Below, piece after piece: positions 10,290 to 22,457 of a stretch of DNA of 64,000 nt (within the stretch, counting starts at the first letter, position 1; each line of letters starts with the position of its first letter). Origin of the DNA: Drosophila miranda (Eukaryota; Arthropoda; Insecta; Diptera; Drosophilidae); NCBI RefSeq assembly GCF_003369915.1, contig NW_022881603.1, positions 41,958,624 through 42,022,623 on the forward strand. The letters run 5' to 3'. Below the pieces are notes generated by a model that was not told the origin of the DNA, searched no databases, and was given only the letters and a program-made list of their open reading frames with translations. The position numbers were made by a program, and so were the translations under genes.

Positions 10290-12370
10290 GCCTTCAGAGA
10301 TCAAACTACTTCGTAATGCACCTATCCCAGATGCTCGCGTTTCAAAATAATGGAAAGAGCGGTAATTGTGCATTAAAAAAAATTTTTACACTAATACAAT
10401 ATATGAGACTTTTCACTCGTTCGTTTTATTTCATTCTATTGGATTCTAGTCTTCGGGAATTTTCTCATACTTCTTTTTGTTCTTCCTACTCAGAACCAAA
10501 GAAAACTCATCGCATTCCTCTTTTTTAAAAATCCATCATAATTCACGCGGACTCTCAGCACTCTGCGTCCGTCTGTTGTTTTTCGATTATGTACCATTGT
10601 CTTGGCTTAAAGTTTTTTGGGGCCCCTCCCGGCCCCCACTGACTGCAACACTCTGAATGTTGCCTGGCAAATATTACAGCGATTCCTACTTATGTCCCGA
10701 TTCGTTTGCTTGTCAGGCGGACTGCTCAAAGGGGAGCCGGGATGGGGAGCCAGCGACATGACAAAGGAGCACCGAGCAGAGAAAGAGGAAAACGGGCAGG
10801 CGGAAAAAAGGACTGCGAGCGCATCCTTGGACTCGTGCATCACAGGACATGACATGGCACGAGCCATTTCGTTTGTTTTTTCTATTCCCATTTTACAGCA
10901 GTCCCATGTCCAAACAAATTTCTTCTAGATTTTTTTTATTTGTATTTTTCCCCCTTTCTACGATCTCTGAGTAAAATATTATGTTACCAGGCGACAAAGA
11001 AAGAAGGAACTTTTTTTACACCCGCCAAAAATTTAATATAAGGGTATATCTGACTATCAAGAGTCTTTTCATATATCATTTTTATTATTACTACGAATTT
11101 TATGGAAACAATTAAAAAAGAATTTACAAAAGTCGACTTAGGGAATGTCTCGATGGTTTTCCTTACTTTGAATAGATATTTCAGAATTACACCTGTTGGG
11201 ACCAATATGCGAAAAAATGGAAACCATTTGCTTTCCACGAGATAAAATTTGGTTGTAGGCCTGGATGAGTAAATCACCTCCCAGTACTTTGATTAAGAAA
11301 AAAGAAGGTATTTGTTTAATGATTAAATTGAAAGAAGAATTGTACGTAATTTCGCAGGATTTTGTATTCGTGTCGATAGAGTGAATGTATCTGAAGATTG
11401 CTACTCAAAGTTGAAGTTTTCTTTAACTTGTTAATTTCTTTTTTTTTATCCGAGTGGCGGGTATCTTTTAGTCGCAATAATTGAGCATGGCGTTCCCAGT
11501 TCCATTATACGTTGTCATTACTTTTGCATTTTTGCCAGCGGGCTCCAAGCTGAAAGATGAGTGGGGGGCGTGGCATGGCCCCGGTATGGGTCAGGGAAAG
11601 AACATATTTAAATGCAATTTCTATAAACAAATTTAGCTGCTTATGCATATGCAGCAAGCCGGCACACAAGCAATTCATTAAGCGGTAGTTGCGCATAGAA
11701 CATTTCTGACAAAATGATGCCCGACAGTTTACGAGCCGCAGACGGCGGCGGGCAGGAGAATGGTGCCATGGACAGGGCCCACGAGGCAGACACGCCGAAC
11801 GGCAGGAACTTATTTGCAAATTTCAAACCCTTCATTTTATTGGTCTCGAAATGAACAAATGGCGCACAAGCCGCACAGAGATATAGAGAGACGGTTTGGC
11901 TGGGAAAAATTTTGCATAATTTATGAGCAGAGCAAGCGGCGGCAACACACGAAGGACTCGGAAAAACAACGCACGAGCACCAAACGGCCAACTGATTTAA
12001 ATGCAATTGCATTGAAGTATACTGTTCTGGTCGTATCCTTGTTGGGTTTCGGATATAGAGACAGCAGCACGTGCTGCATCAACAGGAGCATCGATGGCCA
12101 GACAAGACCCTTGTCCTGTTTTGTCTTGCTCTTGGCAATTTCTTTTCTTTTGCCAAGGTGTTGAGATGAACAGACGTGGAACTGGGAGACAGGGTCCAGA
12201 GGCCAGAAGCCATTCCCAGCCTGGTATCCTCTTGGCCTCAAGTTTCATCTATTTGCAGGCAAAAAAGACGCCACGACTCAAGAGGCAAACAACCAACAAA
12301 TTTAGTGTATTTTGTGCATTCTTAAAATTGTGGAATTTATGTGACACGATGCGCCAATAGATCAGATTAA
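10290..12370. other. Intergenic block, possible conserved regulatory DNA
   Basis: No gene found. Around 11,600-11,720 the text looks like a Drosophila conserved non-coding element: TTATGCATATGCA, CAATTCATTAAG and AAATGCAATTT lie within 100 bp. Octamer-, homeodomain- and TTTATAAAC-type sites mix there without coding potential. This is inference from appearance. Confidence 0.35.
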
Positions 12371-13737
12371 AACGAGGGGGAACGTTGTGAGTTGCTGCGG
12401 ACACCGTTATACCCGATACTTAGTCAGTATGGCTCTCCTCCGGCAGACGCCGCTAATATTGAACGACACGACAAAGAGTGCGTGCGAGAGAGACAGAAAA
12501 TCAGTCTGAGCGTGACGTCGGGCGCTGCGTAGCCACTGCAAATTGATTTGTTCCTATTGGCTATAAAAATGATCTGATCTGATCCAGATTCAGCAATCTG
12601 ATAGATATGGTCATTATCTATGATTCTGCGTTTAGTTTTCTCGAATGTGCAATATTGTGGATGCAACAGATTTTCGTCCTTTGTGTGGGCGGAAGGGGGT
12701 GGGGCGAAATTTTGAGATACACGTTTTATAGTAAGATCTAACAGAAGTGCGGATACCAAATTTGGTTACTCTAGCCTTAATAGTCTCTGAGATTTTTGAA
12801 TATCCCCAGATTTTCGTCCTTTGCGGGGGCGGAAGGGGGTGTGGCGAAATTTTGAAACAAACTCGTCTCGGTCCGATGTATTAGGAGTGTGGATACCAAA
12901 TTTGGTTGCTCTAGCTTTTAAAGTCTCTGAGATCTAGGCGCTAATGTTTTACTCTAAGCAAAGCCGGCTATGCTACGTGTGTGTTAGAGAGAGACAGGGC
13001 GAGAAAAAAAAAAATTGTTTTCTTGATGCTGGCTATAATAATAATACGATCCAATTCTCTACAATTCTACTTTTTTGGTTTTCTCATATCTTTAAAATTG
13101 TGGATGCAACAGATTTTCGTCCTTTGTGTGGGCGGAAGGGGGTGGGGCGAAATTTTGAGATACACGTTTTATAGTAAGATCTAACAGAAGTGCGGATACC
13201 AAATTTGGTTACTCTAGCCTTAATAGTCTCTGAGATTTTTGAATATTCCCAGATTTTCGTCCTTTGCGGGGGCGGAAGGGGGTGTGGCGAAATTTTGAAA
13301 CAAACTCGTCTCGGTCCGATATATTAGGAGTGTGGATACCAAATTTGGCTGAACTAGCTTTTATAGTCTCTGAGATCTAGGCGCTAATGTTTTACTCTAA
13401 GCAAAGCCGCCTATGCTACGTGTGTGTTAGAGAGAGACAGGGCGAGAAAAAATGAAATTGTTTTCTTGATGCTGGCTATAATAATAATACGATCCAATTC
13501 AGATTCCGCAGTCTTAAAGATATGGTCATTCTGAAGGGGACGGACAGACGGACGGACAGACAGACGGACAGACGGACAGACAGACAGACAGACAGGGCCC
13601 AATCGAATCGGCTATTGATGGTGATCAAGAATATATATACTTTATGGGGTCGGAAACGATTCCTTCTGGACGTTACACACATCCACTTTTACCACAAATC
13701 TAATATACCCCAATACTCATTTTGAGTATCGGGTATA
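12371..13737 (-). mobile_element. Dispersed repeat, copy C, with internal tandem duplication
   Basis: This is the same family in the opposite orientation. It opens with AACGAGGGGGAACG and closes with GAGTATCGGGTATA. A block of about 443 bp beginning near 12652 (TTGTGGATGCAACAG) is repeated from about 13095 with few differences, making this copy longer than the others. A GACGGACAGA simple tract lies at 13538-13605. Confidence 0.75.
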
Positions 13738-16700
13738 AAAACATTAGATCCAACGAAGCAAGCTCCGAACAGACAATGCGGGTGATAGAGAAGAGTTATA
13801 TGGACCGAAACCTTCAGATGGAACGGCAAGCCGAAACTTCAAGAATAGAATTTCTACAAGCTATTAATCTAGCTCTTTCAAACAGACTATTAGCCTACTA
13901 GAATATCTTTATTTCCGTTAGTACATACTCCCAAACAAAAATTTTCAAATTTAAAAACACGCACACAAGTTAGATATTAATCGGGAAACCCAAATATATC
14001 AGCAAAAAAAGAGCGGTAACGTTATGAGTAGCGGCAAGGGCCGCGGCTCTGATTTTATTTCCTTTACTCAGTCAAAATATAGGGGAGCTTATGATTTGTG
14101 CTGCTTACTATATATTTACTATATATTTCATACGTAATTATACGTGTTCTCCGGATCCGGTATCGAAGCCGATAACTGCCGCATTCTCTCGCTCTCTTTT
14201 GTTACCGCTGTTCGCAAAAGGGACGAAGTAAATCGCTGGTTAAGGGGAGGAGGATCTCTAATTTCTCTAAATTTGTTTAGCACTTGTCACAGAGAGAAAG
14301 GGAGGAGCCACGAGCGATAATAATGTTCTAATGTTAGTTCTGTTACGCCGGTTCGAGTTCTATTCGAGTATTTACTACGTAAAATAAGAAGTACATTCAT
14401 TCACATTAACAGGCATGAAGGACTTGACAGGAGAACCACTTTACATGATACGATAACAAGGCATCTCAATTTCAATATGCGCCACAGATTAGCAGACCAT
14501 TCCCCGCTGGAAAGTTTTAATGTCGCACAAAGTTCGTCAGTGCCCTCTGGCCAATAAACAATATTGCGATAAATTTGCGGCAGCAATGTAATTAAATTAC
14601 TTAGCAAGTACCTGGCAGAACCCACCGCCAGGAAATGCACCACGAGAAATCCTTTTAACAGGTCTGCAAAATGCCAAACGTAGGCCGCACAGGGCCGGCC
14701 TGGGGCGGGCGCTTGGCTCAGGGGCATATTTCCATAAAGCCACCGCAATAACCGCTGTCAATGTGCGGATTAACACATCAATTACCAATACATATACGGG
14801 AAAGGCAGTACGGAAAAGAGAGACGCATACGGATACGGACTGAGGAGTGGGAAGTGAGGCAATGGGAATCCCTGTGAGTGGGGGCTAGGGCTACTGATTG
14901 CTTGCAGTGACAAAAATTTTATTTTGCGGAGTAATTTAATTAATTTCAAATTTTCGAAATCCAGCCACAGCTTGCTGGCGGAAAAACAATTTGAATTCCA
15001 TGCTGGCCAGCAACAAACGTCATAATACCTCCCGTTCTAGTCGTTACCATTCACATTCACAGTTATGACGTGAATGAAGTGAAAATGTAACCATTTCCAG
15101 GCCCGTCTGGTCCCGTCCAGAGCCGGACACTGGATAACTAAATTAATTCGATAATTGACTTCCATTCTCTTGTCTGCCCCACGCATTCACCCCTTCAGGC
15201 TGCGAGGCAAACTGTTGATGCTGCCCCATGGACCATGGACCATGACCATGGCCTTCTTCTGCACACTTCTGCACCTCCTGGCTCCTGGCTCTTGGCTGGT
15301 TTTTCTTTTTTATGGGCGGCGCACAGAGAAAACATAAAAACGTCTGTTCCGTGTTGCATATGGAAAACTGCCTAAAGTTGGCTGAAAAAATGAGTGCGAG
15401 CGAGCGACCGAAAAGAAGTCGCAAAAGGAAATGTTGCAAAGTAGTAAAGGCTAGGCTAATGGCAATAGCATGACGACCCCCAAGGAAAGAAAAAAGTACC
15501 AGAGGATGTGGCAGACGGAAAGACAAGAAAACATGTCCAAGAGACCAGGCCACGCCAAGGAGTAGGAAGCCAGAAGCCAGTCAGGAAGTTTTTATAGTTG
15601 TGCAAGTGCATGTGATTGCTTTATGAGCTACAGATGAAGTGGTCGGAACGTCCGGTTCCAACTACAGGTCCAGGCCCAAGTCCGGGCTGTCATTTAGTTA
15701 ATTATAAGCAATTAGCAGCGGATGTTGCCACCCGAAAGTTAAATATAAGGCTCCCAAATCTATTGAATATTTTTTGGCTTTGCAAACGAGTCACGGCTGT
15801 CACGAAACATTTAAAAATCTTCTGAACAGCTACTGGTGTCGATGTAGCTAGGACCTGTAGCTGTATGTCATTCGAATCCTGACGGATCAAAACGCAGTGA
15901 TCATTGATGTTACGGGCTTAAACCAACCAAAATCAGCAGGTTGTCGATGTTTAAAACACTATTTTGACGTTAAGAAGTCAAGACTGGTGTTAATATTATT
16001 GCAAAATTATGTACCAATCTGATGACTTTCGGAAAATTTTCCAACGTCCTTTGCCAAACTCCTTCACAATTAGACAGCAAGAAGATCAATATTGTCTGCC
16101 TTTAGTAAAGGGTTCACCGAATATGCTGGAAATATACGACAGTGGTAAATCCAATTTAACCCACATTAAAGTTGCGCTTGAAGTAGAACCGTGTCTACTT
16201 ATGTTTTCGAACAACACGGCAGAAGACTTCACCTTTTTAGACAACTTTCCAGCTTGTTACACGTTAATCCGTTGCATGCTCTTGGGCGTCGGGGTTGCCC
16301 CATGAGTGGGTTCGAGATGCGTGCAGGTGTGTCCTGACTATTTATCAATTTATTACGCGCAAAAGTTCCTGTTGTGGCCTTAACCCGCAGCTAGTTTCTG
16401 TCTCTGACAGCGCTCAACGCTCTATGGGAATTCGCTTGTCGATGGGTGCGAGCCGCTGAATTAGCCTGGCCCACAGACACGTACATATGTACATATGTAC
16501 GTATTTCCCGTACACGGAAACGGATACGGATACGGACTCGGGAGCTTGCATCAGGTGGCTGGGCCTTGTTAACGGACTTATGCAGCGCTAATAAAACTTG
16601 CTCGCTGCAAATTGATTTATATGGGAGAGCGGGGCCAACAATTGCGGAGCTGAGCCGAGCCGAGCCAGGCCATGTCGGGGAGCAAGGAAAACTTTTAATT

Positions 16701-17787
16701 TTCCAAATGTATTCGCCGACAGAGAAGCTGATGTCTTCGATGGGCCACGCACATAAAGAACGAACCCAACTAGAGACAGAGCCAAAGCCAGAGTCAGAGC
16801 CAGAGAGAGTCCCAGAGAGAGCCAAGGTGGAATTTAGGGCCAACGGAGCCAACGTAAAAACTGGAAAATTATGACCAAAATGAGAATTTAATCGAAGTAC
16901 GTGAGCGGAAAAATGAAAATTTGACTGCAACTGGGGAGAGCGTCTGACTGGCCAAGTGCAATCTCATGCAATTTTTATCATGGCCACAAATGCTGCTCCG
17001 CCTCCACCTCCACCTCCACCTCCTGCGACTGCAGCGCTTCCGCCTCTCGCTGCATCATCATCAACACTGTCTTCATCTTCTTATGCGTTACCTGCATCCC
17101 AGTCCTAGTCGTGGCAGTTGCGCAAATTAATGCCGCCGACACTGACTCTTGCTTTCTTTCCAACTCTGGCGTTTACCTCTGCGTCTGCCCCTGCACGATT
17201 CCCACACGCAGCCAGACAGAAAATTCTCAAATGAGTCAACAGTAGAAAAATTGTTTATTTTATTACCCGGCCCGGCCAAGGGAGAGGGGGGTTTAATGGC
17301 ACTCGATCTCTGCGATTGTAGGAAAGAAACGTGATAAATATCAGAACAGACAAAGATGAACCTTGTAAGAGATTAACATCACTGAGTAACCGTTACCAAC
17401 ACTAACTGCATACTGGGTGTGACTCTTTGGAAACAAACGTAAACAGTTTGTATATGGTAAACGGACTCGGCAAAAGGTTACTGTTCGAATCAGCAGCTTC
17501 TAATAGTTATTAAAATAGTGACGATATTACTATAACCTCTTATAATATCTTCAATCCCAATGCTCTTAAATGATCTGTAGTCGCGCTTATCTAGCGAACA
17601 ATAACACCTCAAACTATAATCTAACAATGGAGAAATCTTATAAATGTAAATCTGTAGTCGGAGCTACCGAAAAAGCTCGGCAGCTTCCAACAGCTTAGGG
17701 GCCAATTCGAAAGCTCCACTCGATGTGGGGCCCTCAGCTCCAGCCGTGGCACTGACGATCTGCCGCCAGTCACGTCACTGGCCGTCG
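13738..17787. other. Long intergenic block upstream of the Kunitz gene
   Basis: No recognised gene. Several stretches carry dense AT-rich homeodomain-type sites: TAATTTAATTAATTT near 14932, TAACTAAATTAATTCG near 15136, and TTAGTTAATTATAAGCAATTAG near 15694. The layout resembles enhancer-bearing DNA. One 98-codon open frame (16009-16305) is listed separately. Confidence 0.35.
16009..16305 (+). CDS. Unassigned 98-codon open frame
   Basis: ATG to TGA with balanced, protein-like composition (RQQEDQYCLPLVKGSPNM is one stretch) and no low-complexity bias. I recognise no domain, signal peptide or transposon motif. No clear TATA box, splice sites or poly(A) signal frames it, and it lies in a 4-kb gene-free block. 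It could be a lineage-specific gene, a remnant of a mobile element, or chance. Confidence 0.25.
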   Translation: MYQSDDFRKIFQRPLPNSFTIRQQEDQYCLPLVKGSPNMLEIYDSGKSNLTHIKVALEVEPCLLMFSNNTAEDFTFLDNFPACYTLIRCMLLGVGVAP

Positions 17788-17822
17788 TATAAAACCAAAT
17801 GCCGGGCCTGCGATGCAACCAG
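17788..17822 (+). promoter_or_regulatory. TATA box and initiator of the Kunitz gene
   Basis: TATAAAA at 17788-17794 is followed 33 bp downstream, counted from the first T, by CCAGTTG, an initiator-like sequence with the A at 17821. This predicts a 5' UTR of about 100 bp before the ATG at 17924. A strong TATA core is typical of tissue-restricted secreted-protein genes in flies. Confidence 0.6.
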
Positions 17823-17923
17823 TTGCGTGCTACTAGTCGCCAGGTGAACAAGTGAGAGAGAAAGAGAGCTGTATCCCAGAGACTGTGTTCAGTTGAGTTC
17901 CGTTGAGTTAAGCGTGTGTAACA

Positions 17924-18283
17924 ATGTGCGGAAAGGGCCGACTGTTGAGAGCGATGGAGGTAGCCAGTGTGGTGCTGGTGCTGGGACTGCTGCTGGCCTT
18001 GGCGGGTGTCAGCGAGGGTCGCCCCATGGATCTGTACGATGATGTGAGCGACTTCTTTGATGCCATTTCTTTGGACGATGTGGCCAATACGGGCCGCAAC
18101 ACGCATCCGGAGCAGTTCTGCCTGATGCCGGCCCGCAAAGGCGTATGTCGGGCCCTCATACCGCGATGGCGCTACGATCCCGAGCAGAAGAAGTGTGTGG
18201 AGTTCAAGTTCGGTGGCTGCGATGGCAACGAGAACAATTTCTCCAGCTACAAGGACTGCATGTCCACCTGCGAGGGAATGTAG
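17924..18283 (+). CDS. Secreted single-domain Kunitz/BPTI-type protease inhibitor
   Basis: One exon, 119 codons from ATG 17924; an internal ATG at codon 11 could also start translation. The segment VASVVLVLGLLLALAGVSEG is a clear signal peptide. After a short acidic spacer the Kunitz domain fills about residues 65-117 with all six cysteines in family spacing. It has the GVCRAL reactive loop and the FGGCDGNENNF signature. Arg follows the second cysteine, at the P1 position, so a trypsin-like serine protease is the expected target (family knowledge). The gene ends in CEGM and has a poly(A) signal at 18565. The frame is intact. The biological target is unknown; haemolymph or reproductive-tract secretion are both possible. 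Confidence 0.9.
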   Translation: MCGKGRLLRAMEVASVVLVLGLLLALAGVSEGRPMDLYDDVSDFFDAISLDDVANTGRNTHPEQFCLMPARKGVCRALIPRWRYDPEQKKCVEFKFGGCDGNENNFSSYKDCMSTCEGM

Positions 18284-18564
18284 GGGTCACCAAGATCAGG
18301 AGCTGGAGCTGGAGCTACTGCTGATCGGCCAATATGGTCGATGTGTTGCCAAAGGCGCCTGCTTTTCTTTCGAGCTCTGCAAAGTAGCAGAACCAAAGGC
18401 AGCATTTAATTTAACCCACATACACATACACAACATAATCTATTCAAATCTATTCGATTGTCTCTTCTGTACACGTAATATTTATATAGTTTCTGTCATT
18501 GATCCATTTATTTCGGAGGTGTCCCACACCACCGATCCACCTAGAGCTTAAGTTATTGTGATAA

Positions 18565-18595
18565 AATAAATCAAATTGATTCATCATGAAATAAA
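18565..18595 (+). promoter_or_regulatory. Two polyadenylation signals of the Kunitz gene
   Basis: AATAAA at 18565-18570 and again at 18590-18595, about 280-310 bp past the stop. Either would give a normal 3' UTR. Confidence 0.5.
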
Positions 18596-18599
18596 GAGT

Positions 18600-19029
18600 T
18601 TGATACTGAAACTGAATTAAAAAATGTTTTACAATTTTACGAAGAAGAAATGCAATCACAAACTGTGGAAACGAGCTCTAACTTGACTTCTTCTATAGAA
18701 GACTGTAAAAAGAGTATACACTAAGATTTGAGACCGAAAGATACATGGCGAGGGAATATGCAGGTCGGATCTCAAGCTCTCACTTAAATCTGGATACAAA
18801 TCCACCGAATACCTCTACATTTGTAATGCTTAATTTTCGAATGAAAGTCTGTTGAATTGGCTAAATTAATATATCTGTTTATACTCTTCCGGCTCAAAAA
18901 TGTATTGTATTAACACAACGTTACCCAATCATTCAAATAAAATAAAGTTTATTTGCAATACATAGAATAACAAGTTATTAACGTTTGCACATATTTTAAC
19001 AACTAAAGAAAAAATACATCATTTACTGG
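18600..19029. other. Intergenic between the Kunitz and odorant receptor genes
   Basis: AT-rich, with no gene seen. An AATAAA at about 18940 on the plus strand and TTTATT runs on the other strand could serve as 3' ends for the flanking convergent genes. Confidence 0.4.
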
Positions 19030-20734
19030 TTATTCTCGAAACAGATCACTTCCCACAGTTTGGCGAATAACCGCAAAGAATCGATAGGTGATGCTCATCA
19101 GCTGTCAAACCAGGAAAAATGTTATTCAAATAATATGAGCGGAAACGGAAAGAGCCACTTTATACCCGGTACTCCGCAAGTGTTTGCCAATATTTTTATA
19201 TATTCGATTTTACCTGTTTCCATTTTTCTTAGCATTTTTATTTTATAACACATCTGTATTTTTTCGCTTTTCTCGCACCAACACTAACCATTTTTTTCCT
19301 TTTGTTTCGCTTTTTGCATTGGGCTAGTGATGTCGATCACGAATATGTATACTTTATGTAGTTGGAAACCTTTCCTTCTGGCTATTACATACACTTCCAC
19401 ATATACATACCTTCATACTCTTCGAGTACGGGGTATAAAGAGAGGTTCACTCACGATCTTAAAGTTGTCGAGGGATATAACGATAATTCCCTTTGCAGAT
19501 ATCTCCGCTGGACGCTGGGCGCGAGCCATAATAAGGAGGAGGTCTTTCTTATACCGTATGGATCTATCATACCAATTCTGAAGATAGGCAGCCATGTAAA
19601 TGCTGAAACTCTGAAGGGAAAAGAGTTAGTGTTTACCGAGCTTATATGTATGTACATCGTACCAAGTCGATAAGCCGCTGCCCATAGGAGCTGACCATAC
19701 AGAACTGGGCAGCAACGCTGGCGAAGAGCATCATGTAGGAGATTCCCGCCGCATTCAGACCCTGGACAACGGTGTAAAAGGCCATGCAGCAGAGCAGACT
19801 GGCTGTGGTAAAAAGATTGGAGGCCAAGAGAAGGCCAAAAACCTGATTCACCTCCTTGTGCAAGCTTTAACAAAGTGCAAAGCTTATTAAATATCCGTGA
19901 AGTGAAAACCTCCCACCTGAGGATCTGCTGATGTTTCTGCACGAAGCTGCACAAGAACTCACAATCCGCTCGTTCTCGTTCTCGACTTGGAAGGTATGCG
20001 GCCAGCTTCTTGGCCAGATATCCAAAGTGCATGCAGATCTGGCTCGAGACACACATCATCCAGAGATCTGTGCCCAAACTGACGTTGACAATGAACTGGC
20101 TGTAGGTAAAGTCCATGATATAGGCTACAGCATAGCCTAGGGGAGTATCCACGCGGAAACTGAGCCGCGTTGGAAAGATTCGAAGAAAGAGAAACTGTGC
20201 ATCGTTCCCCTGTAGAATATACATTGTGAACGACTGAAGAAGAGGCCCTAATGCCATCAGAGCCATCACGAAGTAGTAAAAGTACAACACATATCGCGTC
20301 GTTCGGGGAAGATGGTATCTGTTAACCTCGTACTCCCTCCGAAGCGAATCGTCCGTAGGATACAACTCCTGCAAACCTAGGATTAACGTACAAAGCCGTT
20401 TGCGGTAGATTATGAGTGTGACAAACTTCACTTCTGCACTGAGCATGTAGTAGAAGTGTATTGCCTGGCGCATGATCTTGGATGGACTCCCGGCCACAGA
20501 CTCCCACTGAATAATCCTGAGAGCCACGAAAGAGGCCTCATAGCAGTTGCAGGCAATGCATAGGAAAAAGTAGCAGCGTAGGAGAACCTTTTGCCACGAT
20601 AGACTGGCCGAGTCCAGAAAGTCGTATCCCAATGTCTTAGACATTATGTTCGCAAAAAAGATAAAGTCCTGGTATTCACGTTGCTTCTCCATCTCCTTCA
20701 TCTTTTTGTTTTGCTGCCTTTCGACTCCGGACAT
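19030..20734 (-). CDS. Insect odorant receptor (7-TM, Or family), four exons
   Basis: Exons are 20734-19917, 19864-19663, 19610-19455 and 19101-19030, about 415 residues, normal for the family. All junctions are GT/AG and phase-consistent. The ATG at 20734 opens MSGVERQQNK; the in-frame TTG upstream is not a likely start. Several hydrophobic segments are visible. The C-terminal signature is complete: SSYGQRLIDLS, then a WYDRSIRYKKDLLLIMARAQRP block, and a final exon MSITYRFFAVIRQ. These match the conserved last exons of fly Or proteins, which pair with Orco in sensory neuron membranes as ligand-gated cation channels (family knowledge). The last intron holds a 277-bp repeat only 17 bp from the donor. 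I cannot assign an orthologue; similarity in feel is to the Or49a/Or85b-c type. Confidence 0.88.
19161..19437 (+). mobile_element. Short repeat E, divergent relative of the TATACCC family, in the Or intron
   Basis: Ends are TATACCCGGTACTC and GAGTACGGGGTATA, near-perfect inverted termini, 277 bp. The right part (TGATGTCGATCACGAATATGTATACTTTATG, here longer than shown in other copies) resembles the 5' section of repeats B and C. Removing it leaves a typical 75-bp fly intron. Confidence 0.65.
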
Positions 20735-22289
20735 TTCAAAGGGTTTGTTTCTCAACTCTAAACTGGTTTGTGTTTCTCAGGAATAGTTGGTTTTATATCC
20801 TCCAAGGTAGGAAAACATCTATCGATTGTCCTATACATAATTGTCGATTGAATAATTTATGTTCTAATTGTTTTGTTAAGTGTTAGGAAATTATTTAGTT
20901 GACGGTGCTATTAATACTCTTGAATAATAAATAATTTGTCTGTCCCGGATCAATCAATGGTCGTTTAGTGTAAACTGTTATTCAAATTCATCATTCACTT
21001 GGATCCTTTATATACTAAATGTTATTTAGTTACTATAATGTAGTCTAGACTTTTCTAGAAACTACCCAAGCTAAAGATGGAAAACCATTCATTGAATACT
21101 TACCAGCATTTATGCCTCATGTCTCATGCCTCATGCCTTATGTCTGCGGCCTCACATTGTTTGCAACTGAGTGTCGGCGGCTTTGGTTCGCCGCAGTTTG
21201 CCCCTTTGCTGCTTTGCTGCTTTGCCAGAGGCAAAAATCATTCAATGCGGCTTTACTTTCATAGATTTCACTTGGAAATGGCCCAAGCCCAACGCTCAGG
21301 TCTCTCAATGCAAAACTGGCCCATTCATGCGGGCCAGCACTCAATCGATCGATTGATCGATCGTTCTACAACATCAAATGGACAAACAAGATCAAATAGC
21401 TGCAAAGGTCACATGGAGAGACAGATGAGTAGACCACGTCAATGGATTCCCAGTTGGGTCTAGGTGAACCACTACGATCCACACCGTCAGCGGTAAAAAT
21501 ACGCACAGATACGGGCAGGCGGACGAACAAACCGGTGAGAAACCCACGCCAAAGCCATCGACGAAGCAAGCAAACATAAACAATTGGAAGGTGCGAATTT
21601 ATGCTAAAACGATTGGCAATAAACCAAAAGAGGAAAAAACGAAATAAGTAACTCAAAATCTAATTCAACAAATATGCATAATTTTGAATCGAAGTCGCTG
21701 AAGCAAGACCTAGTCGAGGGCAAATCGAGGGTCTGGTCTGGGGCCTGGACTTGGGGCCAGAACTTGGACCGGGACTGGAGTTTGGCATGGGCGAATTTCC
21801 AAAATATTCGCATTTGAACCTGTATGTGCGGGCCTGCTGCACACGTACCTGAGCGTACACTTGTAGTAAAATATATTTGTATTCCCATTCGTCTATTCGT
21901 ATATAGGTTTCTTTTATAAACAACGTATTGGATCAATGACTTAAAGCCGCTCACCAAAACAAAACGCGAAAATGCGGGCTTTACTGATCCAAATAAATCG
22001 AGCTGAGCGTAGTTGCAACATATGATAGCAACCGGCGACTGAACCGGCAGCTACTAGAGCTCTTACGGTGCTCTGATACCCTGGGTGGATGTTTATGTTG
22101 ATTATGACGAACAGTTGGCTATCCCTTGCTCCAAATATATACATTAATTCCATGGAATCAACTAAAATCTACCCCAAATGTGTTCTAGATATAAACACAT
22201 ACATATACCATTCAGATGGCGCTATCTTTCTTCATACCTTCATGATTGATTAAGAATGGTTATATTTATTGGAACATTCGAGAACTTAC

Positions 22290-22457
22290 TCGATTGGTAT
22301 TATGTTTAGGACCAGCTCCTGCTTCTATACTCCATTTACAGGTTACAAGGGGTTCTTCGTAGTCTAATTTCTCACTTCTTTCTTCTAGTTCCTGCTTAAT
22401 CGACGAATCAAAAAGGGTGTCATAATGGGCCCCAATGAATGGGCCACAGATTTTGCA
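22290..22457 (-). CDS. Possible exon with a strong splice donor, unknown product
   Basis: From an ATG at 22457 the minus strand reads MCKICGPFIGAHYDTLFDSS and on for 56 codons to a consensus donor, CGA/GTAAGTTC, at 22290/22289. The CxxC-G start loosely recalls the first zinc-ligand pair of ZAD-type zinc-finger proteins, but no partner cysteines are seen. I found no convincing downstream exon. It may be a relic or a chance frame. Confidence 0.3.

Noticed and set aside
13522-13725. Asp/Arg-rich frame on the plus strand
   Set aside because: It translates the GACGGACAGA simple repeat inside repeat copy C.
16446-16874. 142-codon plus-strand frame
   Set aside because: Strongly biased text over AGAG/GAGCC repeats, no splice or start context, and equally open on the other strand.
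21344-21362. ATCGATCG palindrome as an origin or recombination site
   Set aside because: A short self-complementary simple repeat; nothing else supports a site-specific role.
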